DNA of 10,632 nucleotides from contig CAINEG010000003.1 in the NCBI GenBank assembly GCA_903847655.1, positions 1 through 10,632 on the forward strand. The letters are read 5' to 3'. Of the stretch, positions 1 through 7,188 are shown one piece after another; the first letter of the stretch is position 1, and the number at the start of each line of letters is the position of its first letter. Both the position numbers and the translations under genes were made by a program. The DNA is from an uncultured Bacteroidota bacterium (GTDB lineage Bacteria; Bacteroidota; Bacteroidia; Chitinophagales; Chitinophagaceae). The notes beneath the pieces were generated by a model that was not told the origin of the DNA, did no database searches, and saw only the letters and a list, made by a program, of their open reading frames with translations.

Positions 1-698
1 CTCGCAGGAATTTGTTCTGTAACAATCCCTTCTACTGCTTTTGCTACTATCTCTGCTTTATTTCCCCAAGCCAATAAAACAATTTTCTTGGCTTTCATGA
101 TGCTACTAATACCAACAGTAATGGCTAGTTTAGGCACATTGCTTAATTCATGCCACTCATACAAGTTGGCCATTCTAGTTAGATGGTCAAGATGAATGAT
201 TCGAGTCTTTGAATGAAAACTTGAACCAGGTTCATTGAAGCCAATATGTCCATTTTTCCCAATACCTAATATTTGTAAATCAATGCCTCCAATTTTTTCA
301 ATGGTTTGCTCATAGGCTAAACATTTTTCTTTCAATTCTTCCTTGGTCCATTCAGAAGAGGGTAGGTAAATATTTTTTGGGTCAATGTCTACATGGTCAA
401 ATAAGTGACGATGCATAAAACTCCAATAACTTTGATAGGCGCTTCTTGGAATGGGATAGTACTCATCTAAATTTATAGTAATTACATTTTTAAAACTCAA
501 TCCTTCTTCTTTGTGCATGCGCACTAATTCTTTGTACAATACAATGGGGGTAGCGCCTGTTGCCATACCTAAAACACAAGGCAATTTTTGTGCTTGTTTT
601 TCCTTGATCAACTGGGCTATTTGTTTAGCCAAGACATTGGATCCCTCAGTTTGATTTTTGAAAATTTCAACTGGTATTTTTTCAAATGATTCTAACAT
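1..698 (-). CDS. nagB: Glucosamine-6-phosphate deaminase, N-terminal 232 residues (3' end outside the window)
   Basis: Converts glucosamine-6-phosphate to fructose-6-phosphate and ammonia in the cytoplasm. Seen: the sugar-phosphate loop GMATGATP (residues 44-51), NLDEY (76-80) with D78 as the family's general base, and GIGKNGHIGFNEPGSS (145-160) with H151 and E156. The residue matching E. coli D141 is N149 (codon 252-254), an odd change at an active-site position. The HKEEGLSFKNVIT stretch (62-74) and the FMHRHLFDHVDI region resemble the long Bacteroidota form, in which a NagB domain is fused to a C-terminal PIG-L/LmbE-like deacetylase of about 350 residues. That is recalled from the family, and the C-terminus is not visible here. 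Start: ATG at 698, 33 nt after the pyk terminator, so nagB is probably transcribed from its own promoter. A 13-bp palindrome lies just upstream. Confidence 0.93.
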   Translation of the reverse strand, partial: MLESFEKIPVEIFKNQTEGSNVLAKQIAQLIKEKQAQKLPCVLGMATGATPIVLYKELVRMHKEEGLSFKNVITINLDEYYPIPRSAYQSYWSFMHRHLFDHVDIDPKNIYLPSSEWTKEELKEKCLAYEQTIEKIGGIDLQILGIGKNGHIGFNEPGSSFHSKTRIIHLDHLTRMANLYEWHELSNVPKLAITVGISSIMKAKKIVLLAWGNKAEIVAKAVEGIVTEQIPA

Positions 699-716
699 AA
701 TTATAGAGTTCTATGG

Positions 717-729
717 TACATTAAATGTA
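717..729. promoter_or_regulatory. 13-bp perfect palindrome upstream of nagB, possible operator
   Basis: TACATT, one central base, AATGTA: a perfect 6+1+6 inverted repeat lying 18 bp upstream of the nagB start, directly after the pyk terminator. On the minus strand it contains TACATTTA, a 7/8 match to the Bacteroidota -7 box, so it could be a promoter with an operator laid over it. No convincing -33 element was found. AT-rich palindromes of this size also arise by chance; the position is the main argument. Confidence 0.3.
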
Positions 730-730
730 T

Positions 731-762
731 AAAAAAAGCCCTAATCAATCAGAGCTTTTTTT
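731..762 (-). terminator. Intrinsic terminator of the pfkA-pyk operon
   Basis: Read on the minus strand this is a 12-bp stem (seven A-T pairs, then GCTCT against AGGGC with one G-U wobble) around an 8-nt loop (743-750), ending in a run of seven T. It begins 4 nt after the pyk stop codon. On the plus strand the wobble becomes a C-A mismatch, so the structure is better suited to minus-strand transcription. It separates pyk from nagB. Confidence 0.88.
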
Positions 763-766
763 ATTT

Positions 767-2221
767 TTAGTCAACTTTAGTTATTTTAATCATATTGGTT
801 GGCAAATGCAATTGTACGGGGGTACTTCCTGTATTTACCACCACATCCCCTGTTTGTACAAATCCTTTCTTCTTCAATATTTGAATTTGATCGGTAATAA
901 TGCCGTCCAAACTTTCTTCTTTATTGTAATAAATAGCTCTCACGCCCCAACTTAAACTGAGTTGATTCACCAAGCTTTTCTCTTTGGTAAAGATGTACAA
1001 AGGAGACTTTGGTCTGAAGCTACTCAACATAAAAGCAGTATAGCCACTTTGCGTCATGCCCACCAAGGCTTGTGCATTGGTATCTTCCGATAATTTACAA
1101 CCATTGTAACATAATGCATCACTTAGGAAGGATGGAGAATGCGGTTGTGGTTTTAAATCTTCGGAACGATTGTATTTGTAACCATGTTCCTCCACTTCAG
1201 AAATAATTTTGCGCATGGTTTCAATGACTAATACTGGGAATTGACCCGTAGCGGTTTCTCCACTCAACATTACAGCATCGGCTCCTTCAATTACAGCATT
1301 GGCCACATCTGTGATTTCACTACGGTTGGGTTTAACACGGTCAATCATAGATTCCATCATTTGCGTTGCCACAATCACAGGCTTAGCTCTATGCAAACAT
1401 TTTCTAATTAATTCTTTTTGAATCAAAGGAATTTTTTCAACAGGTAATTCCACGCCTAAATCACCACGCGCAATCATGATGCCATCGCTTGCAATAATAA
1501 TATCACGGATATTGATTAAGGCTTCTGGCATTTCAATTTTTGCAATAATCTTCGATTTGCTTTTGCTCTTGTTCAAAAGGTCTCTCAACATTTCAATGTC
1601 GGCTACTCTTTTTACAAAGCTCAAGGCTACCCAGTCTAATTCTTCTTGGATGATAAATTTTGCATCTTCTAAATCTTTTTCTGTCAGCGCAGGTAAGGAT
1701 ATTTTGGTATCAGGTAAGTTCACCCCTTTTTTAGAAGAGATGATTCCACCTAAGGTAACTACTACTTTTACGTCTCCATTTTTTTCAACACTACTTACTT
1801 TCACTTCTATCTTTCCATCGTCAATCATGATTAAGTTGCCAACCACTACATCTCCTGCCAAATTAGGGTAGGAGACATAAATTTTTTCAAGGGTGCCTAT
1901 ACATTTGGTATTGGTAAAAGTTAAAACATCTCCTTCTTTCACTTCAAGGCGATTGTTTTCAATTTCACCCACTCTTAATTTAGGCCCTTGTAAGTCGCCT
2001 AAAATAGCCACATTGCAGTCTAGTTCCTTGTTGATGCCTCTGATATTGTCAATGATGGCTTTTTTATCTTCATGGGTACCATGCGAGAAATTTAAACGAA
2101 AAACATTGACACCAGCAATGACTAAGTTTTTTAATTGATCGTAGGATTCGCAAGCAGGGCCTACCGTGGCTACGATTTTTGTTTTGTGGTGTGGTTGTTT
2201 AAATGCTGGATTTGCGCTCAT
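767..2221 (-). CDS. pyk: Pyruvate kinase (484 aa), probably K+-independent type
   Basis: Transfers phosphate from phosphoenolpyruvate to ADP, the last step of glycolysis; cytoplasmic and normally a homotetramer. Seen: N-terminal barrel strand KTKIVATVGP (13-21), RLNFSHG (42-48), B domain about 84-180, catalytic KIEMPEA with K228 and E230, RGDLGVE with metal ligand D254, the ATQMMESM helix (286-293), and SDVANAVxxGADAVMLSGETATG ending near 326. The C-domain (about 365-484) holds a T-x-S-G loop (390-393), a likely effector-phosphate site. The 76-81 motif DLQGPK has L, Q and K where K+-dependent enzymes have DTKGPE; the Lys at the rabbit Glu117 position is the known marker of K+-independent enzymes. 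Length is normal for the family. The ATG lies 22 bp after the pfkA stop, so the two genes are co-transcribed. Confidence 0.97.
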   Translation of the reverse strand: MSANPAFKQPHHKTKIVATVGPACESYDQLKNLVIAGVNVFRLNFSHGTHEDKKAIIDNIRGINKELDCNVAILGDLQGPKLRVGEIENNRLEVKEGDVLTFTNTKCIGTLEKIYVSYPNLAGDVVVGNLIMIDDGKIEVKVSSVEKNGDVKVVVTLGGIISSKKGVNLPDTKISLPALTEKDLEDAKFIIQEELDWVALSFVKRVADIEMLRDLLNKSKSKSKIIAKIEMPEALINIRDIIIASDGIMIARGDLGVELPVEKIPLIQKELIRKCLHRAKPVIVATQMMESMIDRVKPNRSEITDVANAVIEGADAVMLSGETATGQFPVLVIETMRKIISEVEEHGYKYNRSEDLKPQPHSPSFLSDALCYNGCKLSEDTNAQALVGMTQSGYTAFMLSSFRPKSPLYIFTKEKSLVNQLSLSWGVRAIYYNKEESLDGIITDQIQILKKKGFVQTGDVVVNTGSTPVQLHLPTNMIKITKVD

Positions 2222-2243
2222 TGTTTATTGATGGGTTATTTAT

Positions 2244-3230
2244 TTAGCTGGCCAAGATTTTTACAATCTTCAACCATTCGTCTGAAATTTTTTGTTTTGC
2301 TTTAACAGCTTTGTCGAGTGGGGTATACTTCATTTTATTGTCAACAATACCTACCATCACATTGTGGTTGTCATTCAATAAACATTCCACAGCATGATAA
2401 CCCATTCGGCTTGCGATTAATCTATCTAAGCAACTCGGGGAACCACCTCTTTGAATGTGACCAAGTATACAAACACGTATATCGGCCTTAGGTAACTTAT
2501 CTTTTAAGAAATTGCCAACTTCTGTAGCGCCACCAAATTCATCACCTTCGGCCACTACAATTAAGTTCACTAATTTTTTTCTTTTTTCTTTTTCAGTTAA
2601 AGAGGCAATCATGCCATCCATATCTGTTTTAGATTCTGGGATTAAAATATTTTCGGCACCGGTAGCAATACCACTGTGAAGGGCAATGTAACCTGCGTCA
2701 CGACCCATTACTTCTACCACAAATAATCGATCATGTGCATCTGCGGTATCTCTAATCTTATCGATGGCTTCTACTGCTGTATTCACTGCGGTGTCAAAAC
2801 CAATGGTAAAATCACTGCCTGCAATGTCTTTATCAATAGTACCTGGAATACCTATACAAGGGATGTCAAATTCATTGCTAAATTTTTGTGCGCCTTTAAA
2901 GCTGCCGTCTCCACCAATGACCACGATGCCATTAATGCCTCTTTTCTTTAAATTTTGGTAGGCGATTTTTCTACCTTCTGGTTCAAAAAATGCGGCGCTT
3001 CTTGCTGTTTTTAGAATGGTGCCACCTCTTTGAATGATATTGCCCACCGATTTTGAATCCATGGGGAAGATATCATCATCGATCATTCCATTGTACCCTC
3101 TAGCTACGCCAAAAACATCTATTCCATAGTGAACACCTGTTCTAACCACTGCGCGAATGGCAGCATTCATGCCTGGGGCATCTCCACCTGAGGTTAAAAC
3201 AGCGATTTTATTTACTTTTTTTGCAGACAT
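2244..3230 (-). CDS. pfkA: ATP-dependent 6-phosphofructokinase (328 aa)
   Basis: Phosphorylates fructose-6-phosphate to fructose-1,6-bisphosphate, the committed step of glycolysis. Seen: ATP-site LTSGGDAPGMNAA (12-24), GGDGS (106-110), PGTIDKD (129-135) with catalytic base D133, MGRDAGYIAL (175-184), E228, and HIQRGGSP (258-265). G109 and G130 match E. coli G104 and G124, the residue pair that marks ATP-dependent rather than PPi-dependent enzymes. Length is typical of the bacterial short form (about 320). Oddity: the usually invariant TIDND reads TIDKD (K134, codon 2829-2831), a one-base change next to the catalytic aspartate. It is first gene of a pfkA-pyk operon, 196 bp downstream of the ABC-F gene, with its own promoter candidate and an inverted repeat in the leader. 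Confidence 0.97.
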   Translation of the reverse strand: MSAKKVNKIAVLTSGGDAPGMNAAIRAVVRTGVHYGIDVFGVARGYNGMIDDDIFPMDSKSVGNIIQRGGTILKTARSAAFFEPEGRKIAYQNLKKRGINGIVVIGGDGSFKGAQKFSNEFDIPCIGIPGTIDKDIAGSDFTIGFDTAVNTAVEAIDKIRDTADAHDRLFVVEVMGRDAGYIALHSGIATGAENILIPESKTDMDGMIASLTEKEKRKKLVNLIVVAEGDEFGGATEVGNFLKDKLPKADIRVCILGHIQRGGSPSCLDRLIASRMGYHAVECLLNDNHNVMVGIVDNKMKYTPLDKAVKAKQKISDEWLKIVKILAS

Positions 3231-3255
3231 AGTATTTTCAATTGTGCATTAATCT

Positions 3256-3279
3256 ATTGATTTACAAGATCAAATCAAT
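3256..3279. repeat. 8-bp inverted repeat in the pfkA leader
   Basis: ATTGATTT (3256-3263) and AAATCAAT (3272-3279) are perfect inverted copies around an 8-nt spacer. They lie 26-49 nt upstream of the pfkA ATG and, if the promoter at 3303-3310 is right, inside the mRNA leader. It could be an operator for a dimeric regulator or a weak AU-rich leader hairpin. No T-tract follows, so it is not a terminator. Confidence 0.4.
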
Positions 3280-3302
3280 TGGTTCTTAAATTAAGCGAGC
3301 TA

Positions 3303-3310
3303 CAAATTTA
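3303..3310 (-). promoter_or_regulatory. Candidate -7 box for pfkA-pyk
   Basis: On the minus strand the sequence is TAAATTTG, an exact match to the Bacteroidota -7 consensus TAnnTTTG. It would start transcription near 3297 and give a leader of about 65 nt. No TTTG stands at the expected 17-21 nt upstream; the nearest TTG/TTTG are 12 and 24 nt away, so the -33 half is unsupported. The 3231-3426 intergenic region holds no gene that I can see. Confidence 0.42.
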
Positions 3311-3426
3311 ATCATTTGAGCCCAATTTTCCATTCAAATTATGAACAGATTCGTAATACTAACAGTCGTTAATGAGCTTGGAGGTGAATAAGTCCAACTA
3401 AGACAAGCCATTGGCTAGTTTTAGGC

Positions 3427-5388
3427 CTATTTGCTTTCCAATATTAATAAATCGTTAAAGGCAATTTCATATTCTTTGTTCATGGATCGAATCAAAGCAT
3501 TTTTATCTTGATAGCTTTTTTCTACTGTATGAAATTTCGCTGCATCGGAATAGATGGTAGGATCAGCCATTTGTAATTCGATTTCGGCTTTTTCCTTATG
3601 TAGGGTTTCAATATTGTGTTCAATTTGAGCAATCACTTTTTGTAATTTTTGAATTTGCTTTTGCAAATCCTTGTCAATGGCTTGAGGTTTAATCTCTACT
3701 GGAACAGCTACTTCTTGTTTTGCTTGCTTGCGCGTATCTTTAGATCCTGTATTTTTTGCAGGCTCTGCTAATTGCGCTTTTTGTTTGGCCATTCTTTCTT
3801 TCCACGCTAACCATTCTTTATAATCGCCTTTGAATTCTATAATTTTCTCGTCTTCAATTTCCCAAATCTTATTGGCAGTTTTAGAAATAAAATAGCGGTC
3901 GTGACTTACTAAAATAATGGTACCATCATATTTTGTAAGGGCTTCCGCTAACAATTCAACAGTGACCATGTCTAAGTGGTTGGTAGGCTCATCCAGCATT
4001 AAAAAATTGGCTTTACTAATAATAGTTTTAGTGAGGGCTACTCTTGCTTTTTCTCCTCCACTTAATACTTTAATTTTTTTATCAATCTCATCACCCCCAA
4101 ATAAGAAACAACCTAGTAATGCTCGCAATTCTAATTCGGTATTTTTGGTACCGCATTCTTGCACTTCTTTTAAAATGGTATTGTTTAGGTTTAAAGATTC
4201 TAACTGATGCTGTGCATAAAAACTTTCTTCTACATTATGTCCCCAAACTCTTTCTCCATCAAATTTTTCCATACCTGCCACAATTCTAAGTAGAGTAGAC
4301 TTTCCTTTTCCCTTCGCGCCAATAAGTGCAATCTTGTCACCTCTTTCAATTTCTGCAAAGGCGTTATCTAAGATTTGAACATTTGGGAAAGCCTTGCCAA
4401 TACCTTTTAAGTCTACTAGTACCTTGCCTGGTGTTTTATCTACCGCAAAATTAATTCTTATATTAGGTCTCTCAATTTTAACGTCTTCAATTACATCTAA
4501 TTTATCCAATCGCTTTTGAATAGACTGCGCTTGCGCTGCTTTAGAGGCCTTGGCTTTAAATCTTTCAATAAATTTTTCTTGTTGCTTAATATAATCTTGC
4601 TGATTTTCGAATGCACGTTGTTGTATTTCTACTCTTTGCTCTTTTTCAATTTCATAATGCTCGTAGTCGCCAGTATAAAAATGCAATTGTTGTTGGTATA
4701 CTTCCACAATTTTATTCACCATCTTATTTAAGAAGTATTTATCGTGACTTACAATCACCACACTGCCTTTATAATGCAATAAGTATTTTTCTAACCATTC
4801 AATACTCGGTAAGTCTAAGTGGTTGGTAGGCTCATCTAATAATAATACATCGGGTTGTTGTAAAATCATTTTAGCAAGTAATACACGCATTCTCCAACCT
4901 CCACTAAATTCTTTGTAGGGGCGAGATAAATCCTTAATCGCAAAACCTAGTCCATGTAAAACTTCTTCTGCTTTATGATTAATATTATAGCCATCTAATA
5001 AATCTATCTCATGTAAGGCATCTGTGTATTTAATAAGTAAATCGTTGTCCTCTGAATTGGCTTCTAGTTCCTTGCCTAATTGCTCTATTTCTTTTTCTAA
5101 TTCACGTACTCTTTCAAAAGCACCCAAGGCTACTTCGGTGATGGATTCGTTGGTATCAAAACTTAGTAAATCTTGGTGTAAATAGCCAATGGTGGTGTCT
5201 CTTCCTTTTTCCACCGTACCCTTGCTAGGGTTCAATTGCCCCACCAATATTTTCAATAAAGTAGATTTTCCTGTTCCATTATAGCCAATTAAACCAATGC
5301 GTTCGCCTGGTTGGATGGACCAATTGGCCTCACTCACAATGACTCTTGCCCCAAACTCAAATGTCACATTCTGTAATCCTATTAGCAT
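3427..5388 (-). CDS. ABC-F family ATPase, YheS-like ribosome-associated factor (653 aa)
   Basis: Soluble protein with two ATPase domains and no membrane segment; ABC-F proteins bind the ribosomal E site and act on translation rather than transport. Domain 1: Walker A GYNGTGKS (35-42), signature SGGWRMR (162-168), Walker B LLLDEPTNHLD (182-192, E186), SHD (214-216). The charged linker about 245-305 (FIERFKAKASKAAQAQSIQKR) matches the P-site tRNA interaction segment. Domain 2: Walker A GAKGKGKS (357-364), YAQHQLE (391-397), SGGEKAR (443-449), DEPTNHLD (466-473), SHDR (495-498). A lysine-rich tail leads into a coiled coil (about 573-640), as in E. coli YheS. Walker A 2 has Lys359 instead of the usual Asn. 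An antibiotic-resistance ABC-F is possible but less likely, because those usually lack this tail. Divergent from the lipoprotein gene. Confidence 0.93.
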   Translation of the reverse strand: MLIGLQNVTFEFGARVIVSEANWSIQPGERIGLIGYNGTGKSTLLKILVGQLNPSKGTVEKGRDTTIGYLHQDLLSFDTNESITEVALGAFERVRELEKEIEQLGKELEANSEDNDLLIKYTDALHEIDLLDGYNINHKAEEVLHGLGFAIKDLSRPYKEFSGGWRMRVLLAKMILQQPDVLLLDEPTNHLDLPSIEWLEKYLLHYKGSVVIVSHDKYFLNKMVNKIVEVYQQQLHFYTGDYEHYEIEKEQRVEIQQRAFENQQDYIKQQEKFIERFKAKASKAAQAQSIQKRLDKLDVIEDVKIERPNIRINFAVDKTPGKVLVDLKGIGKAFPNVQILDNAFAEIERGDKIALIGAKGKGKSTLLRIVAGMEKFDGERVWGHNVEESFYAQHQLESLNLNNTILKEVQECGTKNTELELRALLGCFLFGGDEIDKKIKVLSGGEKARVALTKTIISKANFLMLDEPTNHLDMVTVELLAEALTKYDGTIILVSHDRYFISKTANKIWEIEDEKIIEFKGDYKEWLAWKERMAKQKAQLAEPAKNTGSKDTRKQAKQEVAVPVEIKPQAIDKDLQKQIQKLQKVIAQIEHNIETLHKEKAEIELQMADPTIYSDAAKFHTVEKSYQDKNALIRSMNKEYEIAFNDLLILESK

Positions 5389-5407
5389 ATTTTTTCAATT
5401 CAGACCG

Positions 5408-5415
5408 CAAAGTTA
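5408..5415 (-). promoter_or_regulatory. Candidate -7 box of the ABC-F gene
   Basis: TAACTTTG on the minus strand, an exact TAnnTTTG match followed by C. Its last base is 20 nt before the ABC-F ATG, giving a leader of roughly 14 nt. I see no TTTG at the proper distance upstream. It shares the 72-bp divergent spacer with the opposing promoter at 5421-5448. Confidence 0.5.
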
Positions 5416-5420
5416 GCTAG

Positions 5421-5448
5421 TTGGAGTATCTAATTATGCATAAATTTG
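5421..5448 (+). promoter_or_regulatory. Promoter of the lipoprotein gene
   Basis: TTG at 5421-5423, a 17-bp spacer, then TAAATTTG at 5441-5448, which matches the TTG/TAnnTTTG Bacteroidota promoter in both halves. Transcription would start near 5453-5455, leaving a leader of only 6-8 nt before the ATG at 5461. There is no room for a Shine-Dalgarno site. Confidence 0.6.
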
Positions 5449-5460
5449 TAAAAATATTTT

Positions 5461-6024
5461 ATGAGTCGGTTATTCATTGCTTTTATTGTCCTTATTCTAT
5501 TTAGTTGTAGCAATACCAACCCGCCTAGCAGCAATACTGCACTTTGGGAATTTCACCCCAAAAACAATCAAATTGCATTTGACAATGCTTGTCCACCCAT
5601 ACTATTGAATTACCAAGAACTCTTGAAAGGGGTATTGGCCAAGGACACGAGCTATATTTATGCAGCAATAAAAAATCTAGCTATGCTGACCGATTCTTTT
5701 CCAGCAATCGTCTATCCTAAAGACAGTGGTTTAAGCAACCAACTCAAGCAGGGCTGGGTGAATATCAATGCGGAAATTCAAGGCTTGATGGCAGAATCTG
5801 ATTGGTTAGAAATTTATAAATCTACGAACATGATTTCCATACAACTTGTACATTTGTTAGGGGAAGCTGGGTTCAAACGTCAAAACATTTATATTTTTAC
5901 TACCGCTTTTGAAGGGCAGGAAGATGGGTTGAATTGGTTGGGCATGGCTAAAACTGCAAGAGATCCTTATCATCCAAACAACAAAGAATTAATACAGGCG
6001 CAACAAATTCTACAAGAAAATTAA
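5461..6024 (+). CDS. Small lipoprotein with a diverged DUF3347-like domain (187 aa)
   Basis: Function unknown. Residues 1-16 form a lipoprotein signal peptide: MSR, a hydrophobic core, and lipobox LFSC with C16 as the lipidated residue, which also fixes the start codon. No acidic residues follow C16, so a surface-export signal is not apparent and a periplasm-facing anchor is likely. Residues about 44-185 follow the plan of DUF3347, a domain found in Bacteroidota periplasmic proteins and at the end of some CusB-like efflux adaptors. The leading helix LLNYQELLKGVLAKD (48-62) and the late NWLGMAKTARDPYHP (158-172) correspond to that family's WLSxxKxIxNPYxG block. The CPM cysteine motif before that block and the terminal Cys-Gly are absent; 144-150 reads YIFTTAF. 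The family match is from memory of the pattern, not a search. Its stop overlaps that of the opposing gene. Confidence 0.82.
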   Translation: MSRLFIAFIVLILFSCSNTNPPSSNTALWEFHPKNNQIAFDNACPPILLNYQELLKGVLAKDTSYIYAAIKNLAMLTDSFPAIVYPKDSGLSNQLKQGWVNINAEIQGLMAESDWLEIYKSTNMISIQLVHLLGEAGFKRQNIYIFTTAFEGQEDGLNWLGMAKTARDPYHPNNKELIQAQQILQEN

Positions 6025-7184
6025 TTTGGCGCTTTGTAATTAATGATTAACATGGCATTGGTTTGCAAGGTAGAAGTGATGTAAAATTCTTTTCTTTTTG
6101 TACCATCTTTCAAGACCATTAAAGCGGTATTGGGAGGAACGCTACCTAGATTTTGTGCTACGATGATGATTTCATGTTCCTGTGTTTCCTTACTAAAATC
6201 TAATTCAAAATGAATGGCTTTATAACTAAGTCTTTGATTATTTAAAATTTGAACCTTATTGTCAAATACCATGATGCTATCATTGTCAATAGTGCCATTG
6301 TCATACATGTCAAAACTAATATGGGAGCTACTTACATCAATTTTATTGACCAATTTATTTTCTCTACCTACCAATACATAGGGTAAAATTTGACCCCTAT
6401 TGGATGACTTTGCAATTTCTGTATTAGCAGTTATGCTATTGCTATTGCTTTCTTCCTTAGATGAGTTGCTGCTACTTTTTGGTAGATCAATAAGCGCATT
6501 GACTGTGGCGGTATTGGAGGACTTGCTAGGATTAATTATAAGTTTTGAATTTTGATTAAGCGCAATATTGTTATTACTGCTGGCAATTTTATTGTTTGGA
6601 TTACTTGTTTTAGGTATTTGAGCTAGATTGGTTTTTGTAACCACTGATTTTGTTTCCGTAAGTTTTGTCGCAATCAATTTATTTTTAACTGGGGTAGTAG
6701 TTGGACTTTGCGTTTTTGATTTTAGTGCAAATAGTTTAGCTAATGGTATTTCTTTTTCTAAATAAATGGTACCGCTGCCACAGTCTTTACCCATTTTTGA
6801 ATTGCTAGAAATATAGGTACCTTCTAAGGTTTCTCTACCACGAATGGTATTATAAGTAAGGTAACTGCTCATCAAACATGCTTGAAAATTTCCCGATAAG
6901 CGCATGTCTTCAAATTTTGATTCTACAATACTGACTAATTCAGTATTAGGGGAATGCATGCCGGTGGCACTGGCTTTGGCAGAAAAATTATTTGAAAAAC
7001 GAGTATAAGTAAGTACCGACAAACTATGGTTGGGGAGTTCTTTAATCTCTACTTCGTAATTGTACACTTTACCTTCCTGATCCTGGTTAGGGGTAAAAAC
7101 GCCTTTCCACTTTCCGCTTAGGTCTTGGCCAATAAGCAGGGTGGGGAACCAAATGGGGAGCAGGAGCAAAACTATGCGGTGCAT
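6021..7184 (-). CDS. Secreted three-part hypothetical protein (387 aa)
   Basis: I cannot name a function. Seen: a signal peptide (1-19, hydrophobic LLLLPIWFPTLLIG, cut likely before QDLSG). A beta-rich N-domain (about 21-145) opens with DLSGKWKGVF, reminiscent of lipocalin-like folds, and carries the protein's only two cysteines, C103 and C135, a possible disulfide. A low-complexity linker (about 155-265) is dominated by Ser, Asn, Thr and Lys. A beta-rich C-domain (about 268-383) contains YDNGTIDNDSIMVFDN (294-309) and AQNLGSVPPNTALMV (343-357). I recall similar C-domains in other secreted Chitinophagaceae proteins, but that is unverified. There is no lipobox and no obvious type IX sorting tail. 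The product is probably periplasmic or secreted. The gene is divergent from thrS and overlaps the lipoprotein stop by 4 nt. Confidence 0.85.
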   Translation of the reverse strand: MHRIVLLLLPIWFPTLLIGQDLSGKWKGVFTPNQDQEGKVYNYEVEIKELPNHSLSVLTYTRFSNNFSAKASATGMHSPNTELVSIVESKFEDMRLSGNFQACLMSSYLTYNTIRGRETLEGTYISSNSKMGKDCGSGTIYLEKEIPLAKLFALKSKTQSPTTTPVKNKLIATKLTETKSVVTKTNLAQIPKTSNPNNKIASSNNNIALNQNSKLIINPSKSSNTATVNALIDLPKSSSNSSKEESNSNSITANTEIAKSSNRGQILPYVLVGRENKLVNKIDVSSSHISFDMYDNGTIDNDSIMVFDNKVQILNNQRLSYKAIHFELDFSKETQEHEIIIVAQNLGSVPPNTALMVLKDGTKRKEFYITSTLQTNAMLIINYKAPN

Positions 7185-7188
7185 ATTG

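Noticed and set aside
725..955. 76-codon plus-strand frame across the pyk terminator and 3' end
   Set aside because: It runs through the terminator hairpin and antisense to pyk, with no plausible protein signature.
1476..1871. 131-codon plus-strand frame opposite pyk
   Set aside because: It is a shadow of a clearly conserved pyruvate kinase reading frame and has no features of its own.
3406..3416. Small hairpin AGCC/GGCT just after the ABC-F stop
   Set aside because: It has only four pairs and no T-tract, so it is not a credible terminator.
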